A stretch of DNA of 15,095 nucleotides. It comes from T1Sed10-7 sp047921175 (GTDB taxonomy: Bacteria > Actinomycetota > Nitriliruptoria > Nitriliruptorales > Nitriliruptoraceae). The notes beneath the pieces are model-generated. The model was not told where the DNA came from. It ran no database searches and saw nothing but the letters and a program-made list of their open reading frames with translations. The stretch spans positions 1 through 15,095 of the forward strand of contig JBLRWQ010000068.1 in assembly GCA_047921175.1 (NCBI GenBank), in the 5' to 3' direction. Shown piece after piece: positions 1 through 6,449 of the stretch (position 1 is its first letter; each line of letters starts with the position of its first letter). The position numbers and the translations under genes are program-made.

Positions 1-314
1 GCATTGCGTCAGCGATTCGCGGAGAGTTGGTCACGGACGGGGTGGATCCAGGCCGGACAGCCTGCCTCCACCAGCGACTCCACCAGCTACCCCATCGTCC
101 TGTATGACCTCGTACCAGAAGACCGTAGCCCAACCCTCCGACAGCAGTCCGGGGCGCAGGGGAGTGGTCCAGCACCGGCCTCGAGGGGAGCCGGGTGAGT
201 ACGGCGTGACGACAGCAGGAGCCGCGGCAGAACAGCCGCGACCGAACACGTTGCGCAACGGACCGCGGCGACCTGGCCACGCGGATACGGCACCCATAGG
301 GCACCCATGAAATG
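1..314. other. Left-edge region without a recognisable gene
   Basis: No protein family could be recognised here. One plus-strand frame (2-310) is open throughout and ends at TGA 308-310. Its translation is low-complexity and Pro/Arg/Thr-rich, with no convincing ribosome binding site, so I treat it as chance openness in GC-rich DNA. It could be the tail of a gene starting left of the window. Two small sequence features are visible: a perfect 12-bp palindrome at 249-260 (CGTTGCGCAACG), and a direct repeat of GGCACCCAT at 289-297 and 300-308 (11-bp period). The repeat lies just beyond the tRNA terminator. Confidence 0.4.
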
Positions 315-340
315 CGAAAAGGCCCCGAAGGGCCTTTTCG
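315..340 (-). terminator. Rho-independent terminator of the initiator tRNA
   Basis: This is a perfect 11-bp inverted repeat, CGAAAAGGCCC (315-325) and GGGCCTTTTCG (330-340), around a 4-nt loop. Read on the minus strand the loop is UUCG closed by C-G, the extra-stable C(UUCG)G tetraloop. A TTTT run sits inside the 3' arm. It begins 3 nt after the tRNA 3' end. The A-run and T-run symmetry means it could also stop plus-strand transcripts. Confidence 0.8.
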
Positions 341-343
341 TAG

Positions 344-418
344 TAGCGGGGGCAGGATTTGAACCTGCGACCTCCGGGTTATGAGCCCGGCGAGCTGACC
401 GAACTGCTCCACCCCGCG
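344..418 (-). tRNA. Initiator tRNA-fMet (CAU)
   Basis: The minus strand folds as a full cloverleaf of 75 nt without CCA. The acceptor stem is CGCGGGG/CCCCGCT, with a C1:U72 mismatch. The anticodon stem ends in three G:C pairs (GGG/CCC) around CTCATAA, with anticodon CAT at 381-383. The T arm is GCAGG-TTCAAAT-CCTGC. An unpaired position 1:72 and three consecutive G:C pairs next to the anticodon loop are the hallmarks of initiator tRNA: the mismatch allows formylation, and the G:C pairs direct the tRNA to the ribosomal P site. The discriminator base is A73, followed by CTA, so CCA must be added enzymatically. The gene has its own promoter and terminator. Confidence 0.95.
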
Positions 419-432
419 CCGTTGATGAGAGG

Positions 433-462
433 AACGTACCCAACCCCTCACGTGGTTGTCGA
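433..462 (-). promoter_or_regulatory. Promoter of the initiator tRNA
   Basis: On the minus strand a -35-like TCGACA (457-462) and a -10-like TACGTT (433-438) are separated by 18 bp. Transcription would start near 426, only about 8 nt before the mature tRNA 5' end at 418. That placement fits a short-leader stable-RNA gene. The -35 abuts the hairpin that ends the upstream UPF0182 gene. Confidence 0.6.
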
Positions 463-505
463 ACCGAGGGGTGTCCGATGGTCCGTGGACCGGACACCCC
501 TCGGT
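463..505 (-). terminator. Hairpin terminator after the UPF0182 gene
   Basis: A perfect 15-bp inverted repeat (463-477 with 491-505; arms ACCGAGGGGTGTCCG and its complement) surrounds a 13-nt loop. The loop can itself pair GTCC with GGAC. It begins 10 nt after the UPF0182 stop codon (516-518). There is no U-tract on the minus strand, so it is the U-less hairpin type often seen in actinobacteria. It separates the protein gene from the tRNA promoter. Confidence 0.7.
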
Positions 506-515
506 CAGCGTTGGT

Positions 516-3488
516 TCACCCGTCGCCCTCGGCCGGCAGCTCCTCGTCCTCGAGGTCGCCGAGCTGCTCCAGCAGCTCCGCGTCGGAGAGTTCCTCCTCC
601 TCGTCGTCCTCGGCAGCGAAGAGCTCGTCGACCCCGACCCCGGCTGCCTCGGCAGCCCGCTCGATCAGGCGCTGGGCCTCGAGCACCGCGGCCTGGTACG
701 AGGCGAGGTTGCCGTTGCGCAGCGCCTCGTCTGCCCGGGCGAACGCGGCCAGCGCGTCCTCCAGCAGCTGACGGGAGACCTCCGCCGGGTCCTGGATCAC
801 CCCGTCGTCCGGCTCCTCGCCGGGCTCGGCGTCGGGATCCGCGTCGGGTAGTTCGAGGTCGTCGACCGCTTCGTCGTCGGCGATGAAGTCCGGGACCGGC
901 ACGCCGATCACCTGACTGAGCGCCCCGGCGAGCGTCCGGTCGAACGCCGTGCGCTCTCCCATCACCAACGCGACACGCGCCAGCTCCGGGATCTGCGCCT
1001 GGGGGTTCTCCAGGAACAGCGGCTGGACGTACAGCAGTGAGTCGGCCACCGGGATGACCTGGAGGTTGCCTCGCACGACCGTCGAGCCCTCACGGGACCG
1101 CAGGGTGATGTAGGCCGAGATGTCGTCGTCCTGCTCGATCCGGGCCTGCGCCTGCGCTGGCCCGAGCACCTGCTGGTCGGAGGGGAACCGGACCTGCAGG
1201 AGCTGGTTGAGGTTCTCGCCGTCGGACCGGCCGGCCAGCCACGACACCATGTTGGGACGGTTGCGGGCCAGGTACGGCTGGATCAGGACGAACTCCTCCT
1301 CGTCCTCGCCAGGCAGCTTCATCAGCAGGTAGTACGGCTCGAGCCGCGTGCCACCGCCGGCGAGGTCGCCGGCCGCCGCCGGCCCACCGCCGCTGGCGGC
1401 GTTGGCCGCAGCCGCCGGGTCGTTCGGCAGCGCGAACTCGTCCGCCCGGTTGAAGAAGGCCGTCGCATCCTGGATGTGGTACGAGGTGTAGATCGCCGAC
1501 TGCAGGTTGAACAGATCCTGCGGGTACCGGAAGTTGTTGGCGATGTCGCCCGCCTCCGGCGCCGGGGTGATCAGGTCGGGGAACACCTGCTGCCAGGCGT
1601 CGAGGACGGGATCGTCGTCCTCCACGCGGTACAGCGTCACGTCCCCGTCGAAGGCGTCGACGGTGACCTTGACGGAGTTGCGCACGTAGTTGACCGGGAC
1701 CTGGCGGGCGCCCATGGTCAGGGCACGCCGCTCGGAGTACGGGTAGCGGTTCGAGGTCGTGTAGGCGTCGATGATCCACTTCACCCGCCCGTTGGAGACC
1801 ACCGGGTACGGGTTCGAGTCGAGCTCGAGGAAGGGCGCCACCTCGCGCACGCGCTGCGTGATCTGCCGGTTGTAGAGGATCCGGGAATCGTCGCGCAGCA
1901 GGTTGGTCAGCACCAGGTTGTAGTCGTTGAAGCGCAGCGCGAAGGCGATCCGACGGGTGAAGGAGTTGATCGGCACCCCGGCGTTCCCGTCGTACTCGGT
2001 GAGGACCTGCTCCTGGGTGGACGGGTCCTCGAAGTTCAGCTCGTCCTCGTCGGTCCGCACGAGGTTGTACGGCGGGTTGGCGAACTCACCGAAGTAGACC
2101 TCAGACTGCTCGCTCGGGACCACGACGTCGGAACCGGCGACCGGGATGTTGGAGGCGATGAAGACCGGCTGCCCCTCGGCGTTGGCGGTGTTGACCTGCG
2201 AGGCCACGATCCCGAAGCCGTGGGTGAAGGTGATGTGCCGGTTCTGCCAGTTGTCGGAGGTCTCCGGCAGCTGTGAGAGCTCACGGGTCGCCAGCATGAC
2301 CTGGCGCATGTTGCCGTCGATCTCGTAGCGGTCGGTCGCCACCGAGTTGAACTCGTAGTACGGCCGCAGCGACTGCAGCTGCTGGTAGGTGGTCTCCAGC
2401 ACGTTCGGGTCCCACAGCCGCACGTTCAGGAACGTGATGTCGTTGTCGACGACATCATCGAGGTCGAGGTCGTTGGCGATGGAGAAGGGGACCCGGTCCA
2501 CCTCGGCAAGGCCGTACGCGGTACGGGTCGCGTCGAGGTTGCGCTGGATGAACTCCTGCTCCCGGGCCAGCTCCTGCGGGTCGACCTGCACCCGCTGGAT
2601 CACCGCGGGGTAGGCACCCTGGAGGATGATGGAGGCCACGACCAGCAGCCCGATCGCCGCACCGGGGACGAGGAACCCCGCCCGACGGATCGAGAACAGC
2701 ACCAGGCCGATCGCGATCACCGACACGCCGATCAGCAGGTACAGGGCCGGCAGCTCGGCGTTGACGTCGGTGAAGGACGCGCCGGTCACCGTGCCGCGCT
2801 CGGAGTACAGCAGCTCGTAGCGGTCCAGCCAGTAGCCCCACGCCCGGACGGCGAGGATCAGGGCGAGCAGGATCGACAGGTGGGCCTTGACCGACGGCAG
2901 GATCTTGTCGGTCTCGGCCTCCGGTCGGATCCCCCCGAGCAGGTAGTGCGCACCGGCGGTCAGGAGCCCGGTCAGCACCAGCGAGGTGAACAGCCACGAC
3001 TGCAGCAGCGCCCAGAACGGCAGCTGGAAGAGGTAGAAGCCGATGTCCACGCCGAACTGGGGGTCGGCGATGCCGACCTCGCCGCCGTTGAGGAACAGCA
3101 GCCAGGTCTCCCAGCTGGCGCTCACCGCCAGGCCGGAGGTCAGCCCGAACACCGCCGCCACCGCCAGGATCAGCCAGGGCAGGTACGGGTCGGCCATCTC
3201 GCGGTAACGCTGGATCTGCGCCTGCTGCGGGGAGCTCGGCACGTAGAACGGCCGCAGCCGGCGCGCGATGAACAGGTTCACCGCGATCAGGGTCGCCAGG
3301 ATCAGCGTGAAGACCACCCCGAGCAGGATCCGCGTGCTCAGCACGGTGGTGAAGATCTGGCGGAAGCCGCGTTCGTCGTACCACCAGAGGTCGGTGACGA
3401 GGACGGCGATGCGGTTGGCGCTGAAGAGCACCAGGAGGAGCCCGAGCACCACCACGGTGCCGAGCCGACGGCGGACGAAGTCGCCCAC
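516..3488 (-). CDS. UPF0182 (COG1615) family integral membrane protein
   Basis: This 990-aa protein has the size and shape of the UPF0182 family, large actinobacterial membrane proteins of unknown function. Seven hydrophobic helices are visible at about residues 11-32, 53-76, 101-124, 156-180, 202-220, 248-267 and 271-291. The DLWWYDERGF motif after helix 1 is a family feature. A long exported or cytosolic domain of about 600 residues follows. A Gly/Ala-rich linker lies about two thirds along, and the last 120 residues are strongly acidic (runs of D and E). The start is GTG at 3486-3488, with AAGGA (3494-3498 on the plus strand) 5 nt upstream. It lies 72 bp after the PDZ-S16 gene on the same strand, so the two may be co-transcribed, although a candidate -10 sits in the gap. 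In M. tuberculosis I recall the same pair (Rv3193c, Rv3194c). Its biochemical role is not known. Confidence 0.93.
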   Translation of the reverse strand: MGDFVRRRLGTVVVLGLLLVLFSANRIAVLVTDLWWYDERGFRQIFTTVLSTRILLGVVFTLILATLIAVNLFIARRLRPFYVPSSPQQAQIQRYREMADPYLPWLILAVAAVFGLTSGLAVSASWETWLLFLNGGEVGIADPQFGVDIGFYLFQLPFWALLQSWLFTSLVLTGLLTAGAHYLLGGIRPEAETDKILPSVKAHLSILLALILAVRAWGYWLDRYELLYSERGTVTGASFTDVNAELPALYLLIGVSVIAIGLVLFSIRRAGFLVPGAAIGLLVVASIILQGAYPAVIQRVQVDPQELAREQEFIQRNLDATRTAYGLAEVDRVPFSIANDLDLDDVVDNDITFLNVRLWDPNVLETTYQQLQSLRPYYEFNSVATDRYEIDGNMRQVMLATRELSQLPETSDNWQNRHITFTHGFGIVASQVNTANAEGQPVFIASNIPVAGSDVVVPSEQSEVYFGEFANPPYNLVRTDEDELNFEDPSTQEQVLTEYDGNAGVPINSFTRRIAFALRFNDYNLVLTNLLRDDSRILYNRQITQRVREVAPFLELDSNPYPVVSNGRVKWIIDAYTTSNRYPYSERRALTMGARQVPVNYVRNSVKVTVDAFDGDVTLYRVEDDDPVLDAWQQVFPDLITPAPEAGDIANNFRYPQDLFNLQSAIYTSYHIQDATAFFNRADEFALPNDPAAAANAASGGGPAAAGDLAGGGTRLEPYYLLMKLPGEDEEEFVLIQPYLARNRPNMVSWLAGRSDGENLNQLLQVRFPSDQQVLGPAQAQARIEQDDDISAYITLRSREGSTVVRGNLQVIPVADSLLYVQPLFLENPQAQIPELARVALVMGERTAFDRTLAGALSQVIGVPVPDFIADDEAVDDLELPDADPDAEPGEEPDDGVIQDPAEVSRQLLEDALAAFARADEALRNGNLASYQAAVLEAQRLIERAAEAAGVGVDELFAAEDDEEEELSDAELLEQLGDLEDEELPAEGDG

Positions 3489-3524
3489 GGAGATCCTTGC
3501 GTCAGGGCTGGCCAGGGACGCAGG

Positions 3525-3530
3525 AAGGTA
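3525..3530 (-). promoter_or_regulatory. Candidate -10 element for the UPF0182 gene
   Basis: TACCTT on the minus strand lies 36 bp before the GTG start, in the 72-bp gap after the PDZ-S16 stop. No good -35 was found. It matches the TACnnT pattern repeated upstream of other units in this window. Confidence 0.3.
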
Positions 3531-3560
3531 CCTGTCGTGGGGCGACCGGGCTGACGCCGG

Positions 3561-4655
3561 TCAGGGTGCAGCGACCACGACACCGCCGGCCGGGGTCCGC
3601 CCCGAACGCAGCGCCGCCAGGGCCCGGAGGGCGTCGTCCAGCGAGGTGACCGGGACGATCACGACCTCGCTGCGCACGGGCGCGTCCCGTGCCTCGTCGA
3701 GGTTGTCGCGGGGGACCAGGAAGACCTCCGCCGGGGCGGAACCGTCCCGTGGCGCGGTGGCCCCCACCACCTTCTGGGTCACACCCCCCACGCTGCCCAC
3801 CGTCCCGTCGCGCGCGAGCGTCCCGGTCCCTGCGACGACGAGCTCGTCGAGCAGGTCCCCCGGCTCGAGCAGCTCCAGCAACGACAGGGCGAACACCAGC
3901 CCGGCCGACGGTCCCCCGATCGCGCCCGCATCCACCTCGATGTCGACGGGGAGCTCCACGTCGGTGGTCAGCAGCACGCCGACGTACGGCAGGCTCGGAT
4001 CGTCCGGGTTGGTCCCGAGCTCCACCTCGATCGTGCGCTCGCCGTCCGCTGTGCGCACGGTCAGCTCGACCACCTCGCCGGGCTCACGGGAGCGGATGGC
4101 GTCCACCGCCTCGGTGCTCTCGCGTACCGGCGTGTCGCCGACGGCGACGATGACGTCGTCGACCGCGAGCGCGTCGGTCACCGCGTCGTCCTGCACGCTG
4201 AGCACCAGGGCCCCGCCGGGCTCGAGCTCGTAGCCCAGCGTCTCCAGCGCGACGATCGCCGCGACCTGCTGGCTGTCGCGCATCGAGAGCGCGTTGCGCT
4301 CGGCGACCTCCTCGCGCTCGATCCCGGGCGGGTAGATCTGCTCGCGGGGCACGACCTCGACGGCGCGGTCGCCGCGGGCCCGCAGCCACGAGGCCAGCCC
4401 GAGCCGCTCCTGCACGGCCACGGTGGTGAGGCTGAGGCTGCCCGAGGCCGGCGGGAACACCTCGGTCCCCGTGATCGTGATCAGCCCGAGGCTGTCCTCC
4501 ACCGGGCCGGGCTCCAGCGCGACCTGGCAGGCGGGCTGGGTGGCGAGGAGCTCGCAGGAGACCTCGCCGCGCAGGAAGCTGACGGCCGCTGCCGCGGCGA
4601 GCATGAGCACCACGACCACGGCCACGCGGCGCGCGAGGGTTCGGACCCAGCCCAC
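3561..4655 (-). CDS. PDZ domain-containing Lon-type (S16) membrane protease, YlbL-like
   Basis: A 364-aa serine protease anchored by one N-terminal helix (about residues 7-28). The rest would face the extracytoplasmic side. A PDZ domain spans about 140-213, including the LAVDDVIVAVGDTPV segment that forms the peptide-binding fold. A Lon proteolytic domain spans about 235-345. The catalytic Ser is in GAIGGPSAGLVF (Ser250), and the partner Lys is in GSVGGVTQKVVGA (Lys295), the S16 Ser-Lys dyad. No ATPase domain is present, as expected for the YlbL group. The start is GTG at 4653-4655, with GAAGGAA about 6 nt upstream. Length and domain order are normal for the family. Physiological substrates are unknown. 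It sits between the UPF0182 gene and a hypothetical gene on the same strand. Confidence 0.93.
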   Translation of the reverse strand: MGWVRTLARRVAVVVVLMLAAAAAVSFLRGEVSCELLATQPACQVALEPGPVEDSLGLITITGTEVFPPASGSLSLTTVAVQERLGLASWLRARGDRAVEVVPREQIYPPGIEREEVAERNALSMRDSQQVAAIVALETLGYELEPGGALVLSVQDDAVTDALAVDDVIVAVGDTPVRESTEAVDAIRSREPGEVVELTVRTADGERTIEVELGTNPDDPSLPYVGVLLTTDVELPVDIEVDAGAIGGPSAGLVFALSLLELLEPGDLLDELVVAGTGTLARDGTVGSVGGVTQKVVGATAPRDGSAPAEVFLVPRDNLDEARDAPVRSEVVIVPVTSLDDALRALAALRSGRTPAGGVVVAAP

Positions 4656-4683
4656 GCGCGTTCCTTCACGACGACGGGCCGGG

Positions 4684-4689
4684 ATGGTA
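4684..4689 (-). promoter_or_regulatory. Candidate -10 element for the PDZ-S16 gene
   Basis: TACCAT on the minus strand lies 28 bp before the GTG start, between this gene and the hypothetical gene upstream. No clear -35 is present. It belongs to the recurring TACnnT pattern. Confidence 0.3.
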
Positions 4690-4704
4690 CCCCCGGCGGG
4701 TGAC

Positions 4705-5199
4705 TCAGCTGCGGGAGAACAGGCTCCGGTGCGGTGTCTGGTCGCGGGTCTCGGCCGGCGCGACGGCCGCCCGGGCCGGGGCGATCAGCATCGCGCCGGG
4801 TGGCGGCTGTAGCCGGGCCGGCGGCTCGCGGTGGTGGGCCGGCTCGGGGGAGTCCCCGACCGCTGGTGCCGCGGCGACCGCGCCGTCGGCGCCCGGGTCC
4901 GGGGCCGCCGGCGCGCTGACCGGCTTGTCCACGACGGCACGGTCCTCGACCACCTCGGCGTCCGGCACGGGGGCGGTGACCTCCGGGCGGACCTCGGCGA
5001 CGGGTGCCTCCTCGCCGTCCACCGCGACGACGCGGTAGTAGGTCTGGACCTGGACCGGGATCTCCTTGAAGACGCGGACCTGGGAGGCGCGACCGTCGTT
5101 GCGCAGCGCCTCGACCCGTGCGAGCGCGTCCTCCAGGGTGGCCAGGTCCTCCAGCTGGGTCGCCTCGGCCCCGTCCACGTGGTGCACCGCGTAGCCCAT
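4705..5199 (-). CDS. Hypothetical protein, Ala/Pro-rich C-terminus
   Basis: A 164-aa protein I do not recognise. The first ~60 residues look like a small folded domain: a short strand (MGYAVHHVDG), a helix with regular Leu/Ala spacing (LATLEDALARVEALRND), then strands around QVRVFKEIPVQVQTYYRVVAVDG. The remainder is low-complexity Pro/Ala/Glu and probably disordered. No signal peptide or membrane helix is seen. I chose ATG 5197-5199 because GGAGA lies 5 nt upstream. The longer in-frame start at 5253 has no ribosome binding site and would add a basic, non-conserved-looking stretch. The gene lies between the epimerase-like gene (93 bp upstream) and the PDZ-S16 gene (49 bp downstream), all on the minus strand. 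Confidence 0.7.
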   Translation of the reverse strand: MGYAVHHVDGAEATQLEDLATLEDALARVEALRNDGRASQVRVFKEIPVQVQTYYRVVAVDGEEAPVAEVRPEVTAPVPDAEVVEDRAVVDKPVSAPAAPDPGADGAVAAAPAVGDSPEPAHHREPPARLQPPPGAMLIAPARAAVAPAETRDQTPHRSLFSRS

Positions 5200-5260
5200 G
5201 GTTGTCTCCGTCGCGAGCGTGACGCCGCCCCGCGGGCGCCGTTGCCACCCCATCGGTCGC

Positions 5261-5272
5261 GCGTGCGCACGC
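5261..5272. repeat. Perfect 12-bp palindrome between two minus-strand genes
   Basis: GCGTGCGCACGC lies 20 bp past the stop of the epimerase-like gene and about 60 bp before the start of the hypothetical gene. It could be a weak hairpin terminator or an operator. It may also be chance in GC-rich DNA. Confidence 0.3.
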
Positions 5273-5292
5273 CTTGAGCCCCGGTGTGCGCC

Positions 5293-6366
5293 TCAGGCGG
5301 TCGGGTGCGGTCGCCGGCAGCGGCTGCGCACCGCCCGCACGAGCCGCAACAGGCCGAGCGAGCCGAGCACCGTCGCGAGCGCGGAGCCGGTCGCGAGCGT
5401 GGCCCGGGTCGCCCGGAGCCGCCCGATGGTGACGTAGCGGGCATGCTCGACCGCGAGCGCGGCGAGGGCATCGCGGTTGCTGGCCCGAGGGCTCCACCCG
5501 GTGGCGGTCAGGGCGTCGTTGCTCATCACGCACGGGTGGACGAACAGCGACACCAGCCCCGGCGACAGATCCCCGAGCCGCAGCGCATAGACACCGGCAG
5601 CGCCGCTGTAGGCAACCTCCTCGGGGACCTCCAGGGAGCGTCGCCCGAGCACCGCGGCCACCTCGTCGAACGACAGCCACCCGTCCGCACAGATGTTGAA
5701 GGCACCGGCCAGCTGCTGCTCGACCACGTGCGCGGCAGCCTCGACGGCATCATCGGGGTGGAGGAACTGCAGCGGTGGCCGGTGCCCACGCACGGCCGGG
5801 ATGCGGGGCGCCTCGAGCGCGCGGGTCAGCGTCGTGTCGACGTCGGGGCCGGCCAGCAGCGCCAGGCGCAGGATCGTGACGGCCAGGTCCGGGTTGCCGG
5901 CCCGGAAGCGGTCCAGCCAGCGCTCCACCTCGGCGGCGTGCTCGGCCGCCGGCAGCCCGGCCAGGCCCCGGATCGGGCTGTGCTCGGTGAGCGGGACGTC
6001 GTTGTCCGGGTGGGCGCCGTAGGCCAGCACGCTGGAGGTGACGACCAGGTGGCGCACCCCGGCCGCAGCGGCGGCCTCGGCGACCCGCTTGGCCGCGTCC
6101 ACCTCGCGGGCGCGGACCGCGGCATCGTCCCGGGCCGGCTCGAGGGTGGCACCGAGGTGGAGGACGACGTCGACCCCCTCGAGGACCGGGCGCAGGTCGT
6201 CGGTGCCCGGGTCGGCATCGTGGTAGCTGCAGCCCGGCGCCGTGACCCCGAGGGGCGGCGACCGGTCGATGGCCACGATGCGGGTGACCTCGGGCAGCGT
6301 GCTCAGCCGGTGCAGCAGGCGCGGCCCGAGGGTGCTGGTCACGCCTGTGATCGCGAGCACGCCCAC
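5293..6366 (-). CDS. NAD-dependent epimerase/dehydratase-like (extended SDR) protein, probably non-catalytic
   Basis: A 357-aa Rossmann-fold protein of the extended SDR family. The nucleotide-binding loop is TGVTSTLG (residues 7-14), where the middle Gly of TGxxGxxG is Ser11. Asp34 at the end of strand 2 suggests NAD rather than NADP. The VVTSSVLAYG strand (108-117) supplies the usual Ser. The expected YxxxK is absent: the aligned region, near GLPAAEHAAE (137-146), has Leu and Glu at the likely Tyr and Lys positions. The C-terminus has a moderately hydrophobic stretch (about 322-342) followed by a basic tail, a possible membrane anchor. The start is GTG 6364-6366, with GAGGGGAGG 8 nt upstream. 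It is divergent from the DUF2342 gene across an 83-bp region. Role unknown; possibly a nucleotide-sensing protein. Confidence 0.88.
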   Translation of the reverse strand: MGVLAITGVTSTLGPRLLHRLSTLPEVTRIVAIDRSPPLGVTAPGCSYHDADPGTDDLRPVLEGVDVVLHLGATLEPARDDAAVRAREVDAAKRVAEAAAAAGVRHLVVTSSVLAYGAHPDNDVPLTEHSPIRGLAGLPAAEHAAEVERWLDRFRAGNPDLAVTILRLALLAGPDVDTTLTRALEAPRIPAVRGHRPPLQFLHPDDAVEAAAHVVEQQLAGAFNICADGWLSFDEVAAVLGRRSLEVPEEVAYSGAAGVYALRLGDLSPGLVSLFVHPCVMSNDALTATGWSPRASNRDALAALAVEHARYVTIGRLRATRATLATGSALATVLGSLGLLRLVRAVRSRCRRPHPTA

Positions 6367-6385
6367 CTGCGCTGCCTCCCCTCAC

Positions 6386-6401
6386 CCCCACGGCCGTGGG
6401 G
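6386..6401. promoter_or_regulatory. Perfect 16-bp palindrome in the divergent promoter region
   Basis: CCCCACGG at 6386-6393 is followed directly by its complement CCGTGGGG at 6394-6401. It lies between the two divergent starts. For the plus-strand gene it covers the -35 position. For the minus-strand gene it falls just downstream of the predicted transcription start. This is a natural position for a dimeric repressor that controls both genes. No regulator is encoded next to it. Confidence 0.45.
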
Positions 6402-6413
6402 TCGCGTCTGCTC

Positions 6414-6420
6414 TACCGTA
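6414..6420. promoter_or_regulatory. Overlapping divergent -10 elements
   Basis: The 7 bp TACCGTA read as TACCGT (6414-6419) on the plus strand and TACGGT (6415-6420) on the minus strand. Each fits a TAnnnT -10 for the gene leaving in that direction (DUF2342 start at 6450, epimerase-like start at 6366). Clear -35 hexamers are missing on both strands. If both are used, the two polymerases would exclude each other. Confidence 0.35.
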
Positions 6421-6449
6421 GCGACCCACCGGAGCGAGCGAGGCCCGCC

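Noticed and set aside
87..497. Minus-strand open frame giving a peptide with a familiar AHNPEVAGSNPAP motif
   Set aside because: That motif is the well-known false translation of a tRNA T-arm and variable region. The frame simply crosses the initiator tRNA gene.
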